Assembly (NCBI GenBank): GCA_030544215.1
Contig: JARZZO010000004.1
Coordinates: forward strand, 42,025,980 to 42,089,979
Reading direction: 5' to 3'
DNA from: Zantedeschia hybrid cultivar
Lineage: Eukaryota; Streptophyta; Magnoliopsida; Alismatales; Araceae
Length of the DNA: 64,000 bases
Positions within the stretch are counted from its first letter, which is position 1. Each line of letters starts with the position of its first letter. This document shows, piece by piece, positions 9,812 to 22,225 of the stretch. The notes beneath the pieces are model-generated. The model ran no database searches. It was not told the origin of the DNA and was given only the letters and a program-made list of their open reading frames with translations. The translations under genes were made by a program, and so were the position numbers.

Positions 9812-12800
9812 CTAAGGGTAGTGTTTCTTAAGATGTAAACCATTTCAGGGATGATTTAGCTCTTCTCCTTCTGTATTAACAAGACGATAAGCATTACCAG
9901 GAAAAACGTGCAATACAACATAAGGTCCTTTCCAGTTGGGTTGGAGCTTAGAACGCGGACCACCAGGTTTTACAAAAATTCTTTTGACGACCATTTCACC
10001 GACTTTGAACTTACGTTCAATGACTTTCTTTTGATAAAAACGTGCTAGTCTATTTTGATAAACTTTTGCATGATTAGCAGCTGACCATCTTTTCTCGTCT
10101 AAGAGTTCCAATTGAGCAAGGAGTGCTGAACGGTGTTCATCAATGGAAAATTCCTTATTCAATTGTACTCTTAATTACGGTATAAGGATCTCATATGGAA
10201 CTACCGCCTCCATTCCAAATGTTAAGGAATAAGGAGTCTGCCCAGTAGGCGTGCGGATTGAAGTTCGGTAGGCCCATAGAGCCTCAACCAATTTTTCTGG
10301 CCAATCTGCAAATTTATTAGATTTGCACGTCTTTTTAATGATTTTTATCAAAGTCTTATTAGTTGCCTCTGCTTGGTCATTGCCTTGCGGATAATAAGGA
10401 GATGAATGATGCAATGCAATTCTATACCTGTTGCAGAGGTCCTTCAATTCTTGTGACACGAACTGTGGTCCATTGTCGGTGACGATGGTGCTTGGAATTC
10501 CAAATCGGGTGATGATGTTCTTCATGATGAACTTGCAGACGGTTGATGCTTTGACCTTCACGTACGCTTCAGCTTCTGCCCACCTGGTGAAGTATTCCGT
10601 TGCCGTGAGAATGAAAGATTTTTGCTTGATGCCGGAATCTGGATTACCAAGGGGTCCAATAATGTCGAAAGCCCACATGGAGAAAGGCCATGGGGAAGAA
10701 ACAGGATGGAGTGAAGATGCAGGAGAATGAATTTTGTCGGCGTGAAGTTGACACTTAGCACACCTACGGACATATCCTACACAGTCTTCTTCCATGGTTG
10801 GCCAATAAAATTCTTGTCTAAGGATCTTCTTTGCTAGCATCTGTCTATTGACATGGCCACCACAAACTCCACTATGAGCTCCTTCCATAACCTTCCAAAG
10901 CTCATCTTCGTCTAGACATCTCAGAAGAACTCCATCGAAACCTCTCTTGTACAATGCTCCTCCAACTAAGGTATATCTTTGAGCAACTCTCCTGATAGCT
11001 CTCTTCTCCTCAGTTGTAGCTTCCTCAGGATACAATTGATCTTCACAATATTTAGCAATTTCATAATACCATGGCTTCTGTTCATCATCCATCTCTTCCA
11101 ACAGTTCCATTAACATAATTTCTCTCTTTTCCACGATATCTCCGTCTCTGACTTTCTTCAACAACTTCTCCTTAGTTCTAAGAAATGAAGGGTCTTTCAC
11201 GGCGGGTGAAAGACGCCTATGAACTATGATTGATTTGGATTGCTTGCTGATTGAAAAATTAAGAGAAGATGTCAATGAAGCTAGAGCGTCAGCTAAGATG
11301 TTCTGATTCCTAGGGACATGGACAAAGATCAATTTCGTGAAAAGCTTTGAATAAGCAGAAGTAAGTTCTTGATAAGGCTTGAGTTTGGGATCAAGAGTTC
11401 GATACTTGGTCAGCACTTGACGAAAAATTAGTTGGCTATCACCCATAATCCTGAGTTTGGTGGCACCATGGAAATGAGCAGCTTCGAGGCCAGCAAGAAG
11501 TGCCTCGTATTTAGCTATATTGTTAGTGACTGGAAAATCAAGCTGAAAGGCTTGTGGAATGGTGACACCTTCAGGTGATAACAGAACGATACCGATCCCC
11601 TTTCCATGATAATTCAGAGCTCCGTCAAAATGCAGAGTCCACATATCATCTCTGATCTGATTTATGGACATCAGTTCCTCATCCGGAAACTCTGATCGCA
11701 CTGGATCAAAACGAGGAAGGGGATGATGAGCGAGATGTTCTGCTATGGCATAGCCCTTGATCACTTTCTGCTGAATATAAATGATATCGAATTGAGATAG
11801 AAAGCTTTGCCATCGCGCTAACCAATCAGTAAGAACAGATTTCTCCAGAAGGAATTTGATCGGATTCATCCTAGCGATGAGATGGACTTCATGGGCCAGA
11901 AAATAATGCTTCAATTTCTGCACAACCCAGACCAATGCTGCACATGTTTTCTCCATCGCTGTGTATCTCTGTTCAGCGGGGTTGAGAAGTTTAGAGAGAT
12001 AATAGGCTGCCCTCTCTTTTCCTTCTTCATCCTCTTGTGCTAGGACAGCCCCCACTGCATCATCCAGGACTGAAATATAAAGTATCAACGGTTTGCCTGG
12101 AGATGGTGGTCTCAAAACAGGAGGACTTGCTAAATAGTTCTTTAATCCATCGAATGCCTCCTGACACTTATCGTCCCAATCAAATTTGACTCCCGGCTTG
12201 GTAAGCTCGTAAAACGGCTTACACTTTTGTGAGTGCTGGGAGACAAAACGGCGAATAAATTGTAACCTCCCGATTAATCTTCTTAGCTCCTTCAAGTTTT
12301 TGGGAGGTGGCATTTCTCTGATAACCTTCGCCTTGTTGGGATCGATCTCAATTTCCCGTTTGCTGATAATGAATCCAAGCAATTTTCCTGAAGATACCCC
12401 GAATACACATTTCTTGGGGTTCATCTTTAACTGATACTCTCTCGATCTCTCTAATACCCTTGCCAAAACTTTGGCGTGCTCAGCCTTTGTCTTAGATTTA
12501 ACCAATAAATCATCCACATACACTTCCAGATCTATGTGCATCATGTCATGAAATATTGCCATCATAGCCCTTTGATAAGTGGCTCCAGCATTCTTTAACC
12601 CAAATGGCATGACAACATAGGAGTATGTTCCCCAAGGTGTAGTGAATGACGTTTTCTCTTGATCTTCTTCTGCTAGCTTAATCTGATTGTATCCTGAAAA
12701 TCCGTCCATAAACGATAAAGTTTCATAGCCAGCGGTATTATCAATGAGTACATCAATATGAGGCAATGGAAAATCATCTTTAGGACACGTCCGGTTCAGA

Positions 12801-13642
12801 TCGCGGAAGTCAGTGCAAATTCTGACCTTCCCGTCCTTCTTCATAACCGGGACTATGTTGGCCACCCATTGTGGATAAAGGACAACTCTAATAAATTTGG
12901 CTTTATGCAATTTGTCGACCTCTTCCTTCATCTTTAGAGCCATTTGTGGGTGGAATCGCCTTAATTTCTGCTTGACCGGACTAGCTCCTTCCTTTAATGT
13001 CAACCTGTGTTCAACTAAAGATGAGTCTAACCTCGGCATATCTTCATAACTCCAGGCGAAAGTGTCCTTACAGTCCTTAAGTACTTGTACCATTGTCTTC
13101 TCATCCTCTGTAGAAAGATTTTTGCTGACGAGGACAACCTTAGGTTCGTCTTCAGTCCCTAAATTGATTTCTTTGGTGGGCTCTTCTATGGCAGCTGAGG
13201 GTTCATCGAATCTCTTCACTCCACTGGCATATGCCTCAGCTGCGTCCTCGTCATCTTCCTCATCTTCAACAATGGGGTCCTTTTCATGTACTAACTCATA
13301 CACCCCATACCCATCATTGACTGACTCATCATTCATACAGTCTTCTGGCACCTGAATTGGATTTTCTAAGAACTGAGGGATCAAAGAGCAAGAAAAGCAT
13401 TTATCAGCTAAGTCATGGAGGTATCTATCTGGAATTCGCCTACCCTTAGACTTCCTAAGCTTCCTAACTTGACTAACCTGCCTAAAACTAGACTGCCTAA
13501 CTTCACTAAACTCCCTATTATATAACCTAATGAAGATGAAGCAGGATGGAAATCCTGGGATACAAGTGGAAATATAGAAGAATCCTCCCGAGGGGAGGGG
13601 CAGAGTAGATCTAGGAGAGAATCTTGACCGAAGGACCTGCAC
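9812..13642 (-). pseudogene. pol: Tat-A2 pol: RT, RNase H, second RNase H, integrase
   Basis: One long frame covers RT with YVDD (12509-12520, residue about 375), a Ty3-type RNase H (about residues 480-650) and a second RNase H from WTLHFDGA (about residue 670). It continues into an integrase with its zinc-binding region and catalytic FDIIGP, TDNGPQF and Q-A-E (about residues 994, 1055 and 1090). The double RNase H marks the Tat lineage. A TAA at about 10166 breaks the integrase after LIP; Tat-A1 has Ser there. A second TGA at 9845-9847 replaces a Trp codon and removes the last eleven residues, whose frame runs to 9812. RT and RNase H are otherwise intact. The frame starts 31 bases inside the G-patch reading frame, so a frameshift or lost intron lies near 13620. 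Confidence 0.9.
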
Positions 13643-14741
13643 AATGGGGTGTGATCGGACAAGTAGGAGGTTTCCTCAATGAGGATTTGGGAAGAATTTG
13701 TTGCCAAATTGGCGTTTTTTTTTGGATAGTGGAAGAATTAAGCATGAAGCATGAATGAATAAAAATAGAAGGAGAATTAGACGGAGGAAGTGACACTAAG
13801 GCCAGAGGGTTAGGGGGATCATACAACAGTATGTCCCAGATCAAGTCATACATCCTCTCTAGATCGAGAAGAGGTTGTGGAATGAGGTCCCGAGGGGACA
13901 GAGTAATCATAACGGGCGGAGCCCGTGGAATATCTTCAATAATGACCCGCGACCAAGTCGGGGTCAAGAGCAGTGTACGAAATAGAGTGTGGAGCATGAA
14001 AACATGGGAAGGGTATGTCCCCCTCCAGAGAAGATCTGTAGTGTAGCCAGCTTTATAGGGGTCATCTGGCTCCCCTTCATCGGTCTCTTCAGACAGCAAA
14101 ATCCGCTTGTCAAAGATAGCACCAGGACTTTCAATCAGCTCATCAATCTGCGGTGGCCACTTGGGTTCTGTCGGATCTAGAAACAATCTGTTCAGTGCAA
14201 TGTAAAGGTCTCTCAGATCGAACCACCTGTACCATTCGCATTCAGGATCATAAAATTTTCTCCTTTTCATAGGCCGCAAAGCCTCCAAGGATTGGTACGT
14301 AAGTAGTTCTGAGCAATGTCTGGCCAAGTCCCTCCCATATATGTCATGGAAGTCAAAACACGAAGTAATGACCACCGTGTTGTCGTGGCTAATTATGGGC
14401 CCTTTTACAAAGTGTGTATACAGGGTCCATGTTAGGGGATCTCGGCCTTCCTTGGGTGGTGTAGACATTGTCTCCCAGATTTTCTGACCTTCTTCATTTT
14501 CTGCTGGCTGAACCAGATCTTGCTTCAGTCTTCTTGGCCTATAGCCCAGACCACTTCCAGGTGCTGCTCGATGATCTTTAACAGGAGTGGTCCTGCCTTG
14601 CAATTGTGTGCCCAGACCTTTCCCAGGCTTATAGCCGTTCTTCATCATAATTCTCCATCCTGGGGTACTCATGCAGTTCCCCCTTTTTATGGCATTTAAC
14701 GGGTATGGAGAAATAGTGGCGGCTTTTAGAGGATCAACCAC
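13611..14741 (-). pseudogene. G-patch-containing region between protease and RT
   Basis: About 376 codons. Residues 25-50 hold a G-patch (GYKPGKGLG, then GLGYRP), an RNA-binding glycine-rich motif found after the protease in Tat-lineage polyproteins. The rest is a linker region I cannot assign. It is out of frame with the protease upstream, where one base seems lost near 14963, and a TGA also lies in between. Originally this was probably one gag-pol reading frame. Confidence 0.65.
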
Positions 14742-14962
14742 TGGATGGTAAACCTATAATACCGACAGAAAAGGTTGTCGGCCAGGTAAAGTAGTAGATT
14801 TAACATTCAAGGTATGAGCAGCAGCAAGGATCGGCATGCTCGTCACTTTAATAATTCGTCATTTGAAAGGAAATTTGAGGCATTGGTGATTCGTAGAGGG
14901 AATCGCCTCAAGAGTTTTAATATAAGGACGACCCAAAATGGCATTTATAGAAGGGTCGATTT

Positions 14963-16720
14963 CTAAATGTGAAATTCGACCTCTACATGACTTACAGGGC
15001 CTAACTCTACTTTCAAATAAGCCATTCCCAGAGGGGAACGGGTGGAATTGTCATATGCTGTCACAGAGATGGGGCTAGGCATCCATTTTTCTTTGGGCAC
15101 ACCGCACAGCTCCAGGGTCTGCGGAGGTAAAACATTGATCGAAGCCCATGTATCAACCAGGCATGCATCCACGGCCTTCTTGCAGATGTTGACCGTGATG
15201 CTCAGAGCCATGCTTCTGGCTGCTGGCGGTGCTAGTTCCGTTGTGTGAAACGTAATGGAGGGCTGATCCTCCTGAGGAACTAGTAGTGCTGCAATTTTTT
15301 CTACCGGCACATCCTCGTTGACCATCACCTTTTGTAGATATTCCATTAAAGCTTCTTGGTGACTCTTCGACCTTTTGATCAGTTCAAGTATGGAGATCCG
15401 TGCCGGTGTTCGATCCAAATGTTTCAACAAATCATATTGAGTGACTGGTGCACTCTCTTCATTGTGGGCTTCCTCAGTCGGCTGCGATGGGCCGTCTTTA
15501 ACTGTTGACTGAGGAAATACTTTGTTGAAAATTCTTCCACTCCGGAGCGTGTGTTCCTCAACCGTGGAGGATCCGGGTGACACCTTGAGTACCGCAGAGT
15601 TGGGTGGTGTAGGTGATACGGAGGGTTGGTATGTAGGTGATGGCGTTGGGTTAGGCGGTGGTGGCGTGGTGCGGATCAAAGGCTTGGATGGTTGGATGGT
15701 GGATGGGTAAGTGGTTGACGAAGTGGGGAATGGCACGCGTAGTAGCGGTCTGGAAGGTTGGATGGTGTCTGGGTAGGTGGTAGTGGTAGCGGGTGAAGTA
15801 GGGAATGGTATGCGTAGTAGTGGTCTGGATGGTAAGAGAGGTGCGTAATTGATTTGCGGGGGGTTATATGCTGGAGGCGTAGGAGTGTGGGGCGTAATGG
15901 GCTTAAGGAAGGCGGGTAGTGGTAATGGGTTATTGGTGGCAGGTGTCGGTAGAGGGGTGATGGAAATGGGTTGTGGCCTGGGTATGTGGAGGGTGCGGCG
16001 TGGCGGTCGTTCTGCGGTACTCTGAACGTGACCCGTTAAATAAAGAGAGGAAGAGTCCTCTATTCTCCACTGTTGCCCACGGTCAGCCTCAGACTGGCTG
16101 TTTGTCAAGATAGGGGCAACTTGGTTTTGGTTCTGGTGCTCCGGGAGTGGGTTCTGCACTATGCCCATGTTGGGTGGTGGTGCTGCTTGTGCTGGTGGTC
16201 TTACTTGCTGCTGCTGCTGTGGTCTTCTCGCCTTCAGGGCTGATATATACTTTTTCATCTCCTCCCAGTCTATGCCGCCCTGCTCGTTGAGATCATGAAT
16301 ATAATCACTGAATTGGAAGCAAGTGTCAATGGTATGCCCAGGTTGCCTATGGAAATAGCAATACTTGGACGTGTCGGCATTTTGAGGCCAAACTGCCTTT
16401 TCCCTTGGCAAAACTAAGGCATTAGCTGCCATTAGAGCACTGAAAATATCTGCCAAGGATTCTGGGAGGGCTGGGTATTCTTCCCTTTTCTGGCCTGGAG
16501 GTCTTCTCTGCTGATTATAGTCAGCAGGAGGAGGGACATTATGGTATGCCGGCGGTGCGCGCGGCTGATACTGCTGCTGTTGCTGATATTGCTATTGTTG
16601 GGGCTGCTGGTACTGCTGTTGCTGTTGTGGCGGCTGCTGTAGCTGTTGCTGGTTCTGGTTCGGCTGCTGGGGCCGCTGATACTGTTGTTGATAATGGGGG
16701 TTCTGCTGCTGCCTGTGCCC
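14963..16720 (-). pseudogene. Zinc-knuckle and protease part of Tat-A2 gag-pro
   Basis: Begins with a Gln/Pro-rich stretch broken by a TAG near 16582 (from CAG), then a zinc-knuckle-like CYFHRQPGHTIDTC at about residue 32 of the 16456 frame, a long Pro-rich linker, and an aspartic protease. The protease active site reads VDTWASINVLP, where retropepsins have D-T-G-A; the essential Gly is Trp, so this copy should be inactive. The frame ends after VEVEFHI, where one base appears to be missing: homologous residues (LGRPYIKTLE) continue in another frame. Confidence 0.8.
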
Positions 16721-18211
16721 CTACTGGTTCGGCTGCGGTGGCCTCTGGTACTGTTGCTGACTCCTCACAAACTGGGGCGAGTTATTGTTCATGCTACTAA
16801 CCTGCTCATGAGAGAGCGTGCCCTCAGTAGTCGGACCTGTGCTAGGAGCATTTGGCACTGCAGGCTTCCGAGGCGGAGGCCTGCTAGGTCTGTGAGGATC
16901 AAAGACGCTAAAGAACGTAGCGTCCTTGAAGGCATTCTGGCAGTACCGTGCTCTTTCATAGAGCTCTGCCATGTTGGTCAGATTGTTCAAGGAGAGGACT
17001 AGCTTGAACTGGGGCGTGGCGTTGGAAATCAACATCTTCACTTGCTCAGATTCGGACAAGTGATCCTTCACCTTCTCGGCCAAGCCTCGCCACCTGTCAG
17101 CAAAACTGACAAACTCCTCATCAGGTTTCATTTTTTCTGCTATGAGGTCAGTGATGGACAAGGAGGGTGCAACTCTGTCTTGGTATCGTTGAATGAATTT
17201 ACGAGAGACGATACCATAGTCTTCTACTTCGGAGGGTTCCAAGGAAAAGAACCACTCGAGGGCTGGTCCCTCTAGAGATCTCCTGAACAAAAAGGCCAAC
17301 GACCTCTTGTCGTTCTGCCAGAAAGACGATTCGTACATAAACTCCTTCAAGTGTGTGAAGGGGTTACCAGTACCGTTGTACTTCCGGTACACTGGCATCT
17401 CAGAGGGTGGTAGGTGGAACACTGGCAGGCTCGGTAAATTGATCTCTGGTGCAGCTTTGACCCCCATCATCTTTTGGAGGTTGTTGAATTGTTCATCCAT
17501 GCGCTCCATCTTGGCCAGCAACGCTTGCGTGGTCAGATCTGCTTGGGGAGGAGGAGGAGGTGGAGGTACTTGATAGGCCTGTTGCCTAGAGTACGTCGGA
17601 CAGGGAGGATAGTAAAGAGGAGGTCCGGCAGAGCTTCCGCCATGCCCGAGGGCATTTTGATAAGCAGGCGTTAGTGGTCTAGCCGGTTGCCGAGAAGACG
17701 AGAGTTGTGGCCCAGCTGGCCGAGAAGTAATATGGAGGCCTTCCATGGCCTGATGGATGTAAGGAGGATGAAGAGGAGGTTGCTGAGGGACAACAGGGGG
17801 AGCCACAGGGTTCGGCTCAGCAGGCTGCATGGATGCCTTCCCCTTCAGAATGGACTGGATCGCCTCGAACTGCTGAGGGTCCAGACGGGAGGCAAGAACT
17901 CCCAAAGCGTTGACGAGATCCGAAGGATCAGAGGATGAGGGATCATTCTGATTCATGTCCCCCTCAAGATTGGGATTAGGAATCGCATATTCATGCGGGG
18001 GAAGATCAGGATATCGATCATGGGGATGAAAGAGAGGTGTCCGGGCATTTCCATCTTGTCGATATGGAGTGGGGACAGAATTACGGGAGGCATCAGCATC
18101 TGTCCTGTTCTCATAGTTGTAGTCCGAATCGCGAGGGGCATTAGCATCTCCCTCGTAGTTGATGATGGCGTCTTGAGCCATACTCAAGTCCCTGCCTGAT
18201 CGCAGCAGCAT
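16721..18211 (-). CDS. gag: Tat-A2 gag capsid protein
   Basis: Starts with ATG at 18211 (MLLRSGRDL), followed by an acidic, Pro-rich N-terminal 250 residues. The Retrotrans_gag domain is at about 270-430 (YNGTGNPFTHLKEFMYE, EGPALEWFFSLEP, RYQDRVAPS). It would form the virus-like particle. The frame ends at a TAG (16721-16723) at a position reading Q-N-Q before it, most simply a CAG-to-TAG change within a longer gag-pro frame. The N-terminal part is matched by the Tat-A1 fragment 34530-35094. Confidence 0.85.
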   Translation of the reverse strand: MLLRSGRDLSMAQDAIINYEGDANAPRDSDYNYENRTDADASRNSVPTPYRQDGNARTPLFHPHDRYPDLPPHEYAIPNPNLEGDMNQNDPSSSDPSDLVNALGVLASRLDPQQFEAIQSILKGKASMQPAEPNPVAPPVVPQQPPLHPPYIHQAMEGLHITSRPAGPQLSSSRQPARPLTPAYQNALGHGGSSAGPPLYYPPCPTYSRQQAYQVPPPPPPPQADLTTQALLAKMERMDEQFNNLQKMMGVKAAPEINLPSLPVFHLPPSEMPVYRKYNGTGNPFTHLKEFMYESSFWQNDKRSLAFLFRRSLEGPALEWFFSLEPSEVEDYGIVSRKFIQRYQDRVAPSLSITDLIAEKMKPDEEFVSFADRWRGLAEKVKDHLSESEQVKMLISNATPQFKLVLSLNNLTNMAELYERARYCQNAFKDATFFSVFDPHRPSRPPPRKPAVPNAPSTGPTTEGTLSHEQVSSMNNNSPQFVRSQQQYQRPPQPNQ

Positions 18212-19212
18212 GATGTTAGATTCTTTTTTTCAAAGATTTGACAAACAAGTTGCACAAAGATTAATCAATCAAGTGGATGCTTAACGTGATTTTAAGATTC
18301 CTTGTTGAGTTATTTGGATTCAATTAAACCACAAATTCGCTCAGGGAAAGGATCCTAGTTTCAGTTCAATATCCACCGTTATTCTCTATGGCTTTCTCTC
18401 ACAACGTTTATGGAATCTAACCGGGACTTCAACTGGTACAACCAGCCCGATGATCAAGGAGGAGTACCTTGATTTTGGGGACTTATGGAGGCCTCAACGT
18501 CAACTTCTCTAGTCTGATCAAAGGACCAACCCAATCAGAGAGAGTTGCTGACGTCAAGTAGTGTGTTCCTAAGAAAAGGAGGGTATTCGCCTCAATGCGT
18601 ATGACCTATGGCCTGGATGGCCTCTAATGCTTAATAATAATGGGTAGTAGCACTCAAGTCACAAAAATCTGAGAACTGGGGAAAAATTAAAAAACTGTCT
18701 GAATTGTGTCGAGTGTAGTCGACGCTATTCAAACAAAATCTTAATTTTCGCAGAAACTCAGATTGCAGACAGCAGAGAATGGAGACTGAAAGGCGTCCGG
18801 GTGTATTGACGCAGTTTGAAACGCGTCAGTGCTCCTAGACGCTTTTCAAGTCACAGAAACAGTTTTGCAGGAGGAATTTCTGAGTTGATTCCTCCTCAAA
18901 CAGGATAAAAATAGTAAATAATCAGTTTATGCAAAATTTTTTAGTTCTAGATTTTAACAGGATGATTTTACTAACTAAACAACCAAGATGCCAATCAATC
19001 ACACAACATTTTCATCACAAAAACAGCTTTTTCAATTAATCAACGGGGAGGGCAAGATCTTGCCACAGGGGTGTGCACGTGGTGCACGAGGAAAATTAAC
19101 TAAACTAAAACACTCACCAATTGGTGAGGACGTGTCGAGAGACACAAGTGGTGCACCTTGGGTGCCCAATTGATGATAGTAAGAAAAAAAAACTAAAAAA
19201 TGGCGAGACCAA
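18212..19212 (-). other. Tat-A2 leader (between PBS and gag)
   Basis: Noncoding 1-kb leader matching 35095-36063 of Tat-A1. It contains three GCGTC-N10-GACGC sites (18706-18725, 18793-18812, 18823-18842). Confidence 0.7.
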
Positions 19213-19230
19213 GTCCCACCGTGATCGCCA
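19213..19230 (-). other. Primer binding site of Tat-A2
   Basis: TGGCGATCACGGTGGGAC on the minus strand, seven bases inside the 5' LTR. The TGGCGA start is of the type used by Tat/Ogre elements, often assigned to tRNA-Arg; I cannot confirm the tRNA here. Its first ten bases recur inside U5 at 19329-19338. Confidence 0.7.
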
Positions 19231-19237
19231 AAAAAGT

Positions 19238-20552
19238 TGTGAGTGCTTAGAATGATTATGTAATTAACATGAAAAATCTATGTTGTTTAAGTGCAAAATA
19301 AAGCCTATTAAAACAGAGACTAAGTGCAGTGATCGCCAGAAACTTTTGACTTAAAAGTTCCAAAAGAAAGTTTTGATCGCCTACCTGTTTAAACGCGGAA
19401 GATATTGAGCTCTTGATTCCCCTCCTTTAGCCGGCTGAAGAAAGAGAGCCCTTTCTTTGTTCTAGCTGTTGAATTTGAAGTTGAGGTTGCGGATCGTCCA
19501 GAGATTCTTGTGATTTTTTGATTTACTCCTTTTGATTCTCCTTTTTGTAGCTTATAAGGAATATAGAAATAAGAAATGAAGAAATGATGATGAGAACTTT
19601 AAGCAAAGGTAGTATCTATTCTAATCATGGTTTTAAACATGAAACTAAACAGCAAACTTACTTGTTTAATGGCTTTTGAAACCCCTTAATCAAATAGGTT
19701 TTGAAAAGAATGATGCTGTGGTGTGTGTTGCATGAAGTGATGATGAAGAATGAGAGATTAATGAAGATGTAAAATGAAGATGCAGAAATGAAAAACTTAT
19801 GCCGAATTAGATGAAGCCTTGAATTGGATGAAGAATGGACGCCGACTTCTGGAAACAGCAGCGCTTCGGCGTTTGGACGTCGTCGCTTCGATCTTCAATC
19901 ACTAACTCTGATTCTAACTTCTCTCTCTCTCTCTTTTTTTTTTACTTTCAAGATGCAAGGTATTTATAGACTTCTTCTGCGTCCGCGGATTTACATGAAA
20001 AAATTTGGAATTTATCTATCTTAACTAACAGATAAATACAGATTAATTCATCTTTATCTGTAACTATCTAAAACGCGTCAACCATTGCAAACGCCTTTCA
20101 GATTAATTAAGATAAAGATAAACATCCGGGAAAACTTATCTTTATCTGTATTAGATAAAATGCGTCTACTTGTATAGACGTCTTTTAGACTAATTAAGAT
20201 AAGGATAAACATCCGGAAGAGAAGTAGAAATAGCTTAGGAAACCTAAAACGCGTCATGCCTGACAGACGCCTTTTAGCTAATTAATCAACTGATTAAAAT
20301 TCAAATTTAAACGTTAAAATAAGAATAAACTCTAAATGGCGTCGATATGGGTAGACGTTTTTTAGACTTCTTCATATTTTAGCTGAAATTTGAGTTAAAA
20401 TCAATTTAATTGATTAACTTAAATATGTCTGTTAAACCCGACACTCAAAAAGATCAATAAAATTAATCAATGATTAAATATCAGACCATTCTGAGGCATT
20501 ATTATATGATATAAAATTTACTCGAAATGACGTCAAAATTAGCGTGTCTACA
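19238..20552 (-). repeat. 5' LTR of Tat-A2
   Basis: 1315 bp, begins TG and ends CA, followed by the target repeat GACGT. It carries the TATA box at 19961-19968, the U5 palindrome at 19425-19440 and four U3 palindromic sites (20075-20358). Confidence 0.93.
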
Positions 20553-20557
20553 GACGT

Positions 20558-22225
20558 ATTTTTATTTTCCTTTGGGCCAAGCGAGGCCATTTACATAGCC
20601 GGCAGCGGTTCCGCTTGCCCGGCGTTGGCGTCCGGTGGTGGACACGGCGCCACAGCATCACCAGTTGACGGCCCTCTGCCGTCAATTCCTTGATTACCCA
20701 GAGTTGTTGGTAAGTTTTAAAATTCTTTTCTGTTTCACATTTGATTAGTTATCTATTGTTAAATTGTTTAATTATTAATTATTTTTGGTTAAAGTGTTTT
20801 TAGATTAGCGTTTATTTAATTACACATCCGATTGATAATTTAAATGTTTTATTAATTAAATGCAATGCAATCAACCTATATGAATGTAGGTTATCTGGCG
20901 TCCATATCTGGATATGGACGATGCCAGACAGCCATGGGTGGAGCACGGGCGAGGCAGGTTTGGGCGCCAGGTGTGGCTGCACTGCATGAATGAGATCGCC
21001 CTCCTGCGCCTGAGGCTGGCGATGCAGACATTGGGTCTGCATCAAGAGTGGATGGAGGAGGAGATCCTAGAGGGGATCGGGGTCGATGCGGGGGAAGCAG
21101 GCCCGCACAGATTGGAGTGCCGAATTCCCAGATCAGCGGGATGACTAGCACCGATACGGGGTCCCGGTTGAGTCGCAGGCGGTGAGCAGCGACGCTTACC
21201 TGCAGCGCTACCGGGCCCACTATGCGGCCGACCTCCAGCTCCTTCGACCTCTCGATGTGAGTATATGATATGCATGCTTGTGAATGCTTCTTTCATTTTA
21301 TTAATTATCTTGTTTATATTTGTAAATGTATGACATGTCATGAAAAATGCAGGATGCTCGGGATGCCACCATCATCACACTCCACAGCCACCTCCAAGAC
21401 GCTGAGGCCCAGTTGGAGCGGGTCCATAAGGAATTGGACGAATTGGTAAGCGCTATGCATGAATGACATGGATGTTATGAACGCTCCATTTTATTATTAA
21501 ATTATTTTGACACTTGTACACTGACGGTGGTCCCCCTTTTGTTACAGCGTACCGCTTATACCCATGCGGCGACCCCCTCACCTTCTACTGTTGCCGGTCC
21601 TTCCTCCTTTCGGCTGCCCATGAAGCTGTTATGGCTGACCTGCGAAGTCAGGTAGCCTTTGCCATTCGCCGAGCCACTCAAGCTGAGGAGGATGCTGCTG
21701 CTCGGGTAAGCCCTCAACTTGCTCCTTGCATGATGTCTTTTGGTTGCTTGATCGCTTAGCTGATGATGTCTTCTATTGCAGGTCCAAGAGCTTTGCGTGG
21801 CTCTTGAGGAGAGGGATGCAAATCTGGCGCAGGCCCGTAGCTCAGCAGCCCGAGTCGCAGAGCTGGAGGAGCAGCTAGCTAGGCTCTCCACGGGCGACCT
21901 CCCTCGTGAGCTTGCACGTCTCCAAGTTCGGTTGGAGGTCTTGACGGAGGAGAGGGATCGAGACCGGTCCCGGTTGGAGAGTCTCCAGGGACGACTATCG
22001 GTGGCAGAGCACGAGCGCCAGAGCATTGAGGCTCGCTACCAGCGTGCGCGCCAGCGGGCGTTGGAGCGGGGACAGGCGAGTGCCTTTACCACCAGCATTG
22101 CAGTATCCTCTGGCCAGGCAGGGCCAAGCGTCATGGGACCACCGCCGCCGCCAGCTCGAGGACCAGACGTCCAGGATGAGGCGCAGAGCCAACTGGACGA
22201 GGGCGCAGGGGAAAGCCAGCCGTGA
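20558..22225 (+). pseudogene. Plant mobile domain gene of Tat-A1, 3' part
   Basis: Continuation of the gene cut at 1123. Exons: to 20709, 20890-21256, 21353-21445, 21548-21705 and 21782-22225, with the same GT-AG sites as Tat-A2. The first exon carries one TAG. The exon of 367 bases is two short of its homologue and the exon of 158 is eight longer, so the frame is broken twice. The last exon is an open 148-codon coiled coil (VAELEEQLARL, EERDRDRSRLESLQGRL) with a Pro-rich tail ending at TGA 22223-22225. Confidence 0.75.

Larger units (their letters stand above)
1124..20552 (-). mobile_element. Complete Tat-A2 Ty3/gypsy retrotransposon (19.4 kb)
   Basis: Two LTRs (1124-2444 and 19238-20552) begin TG and end CA and are near-identical by eye. 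The target duplication is GACGT at 1119-1123 and 20553-20557. The element reads on the minus strand: LTR, PBS, leader, gag, protease, G-patch region, RT, RNase H, second RNase H, integrase, then two genes on the opposite strand, PPT and LTR. The second RNase H, the G-patch and the antisense ORFs are known marks of the Tat lineage. It landed in the same orientation in an exon of a sister element. Several nonsense changes and a frameshift show it is now defective. Confidence 0.93.

Noticed and set aside
9845..10162. Separate 105-codon gene downstream of pol
   Set aside because: It is the integrase C-terminus cut off by an in-frame TAA; Tat-A1 has a coding Ser codon there.
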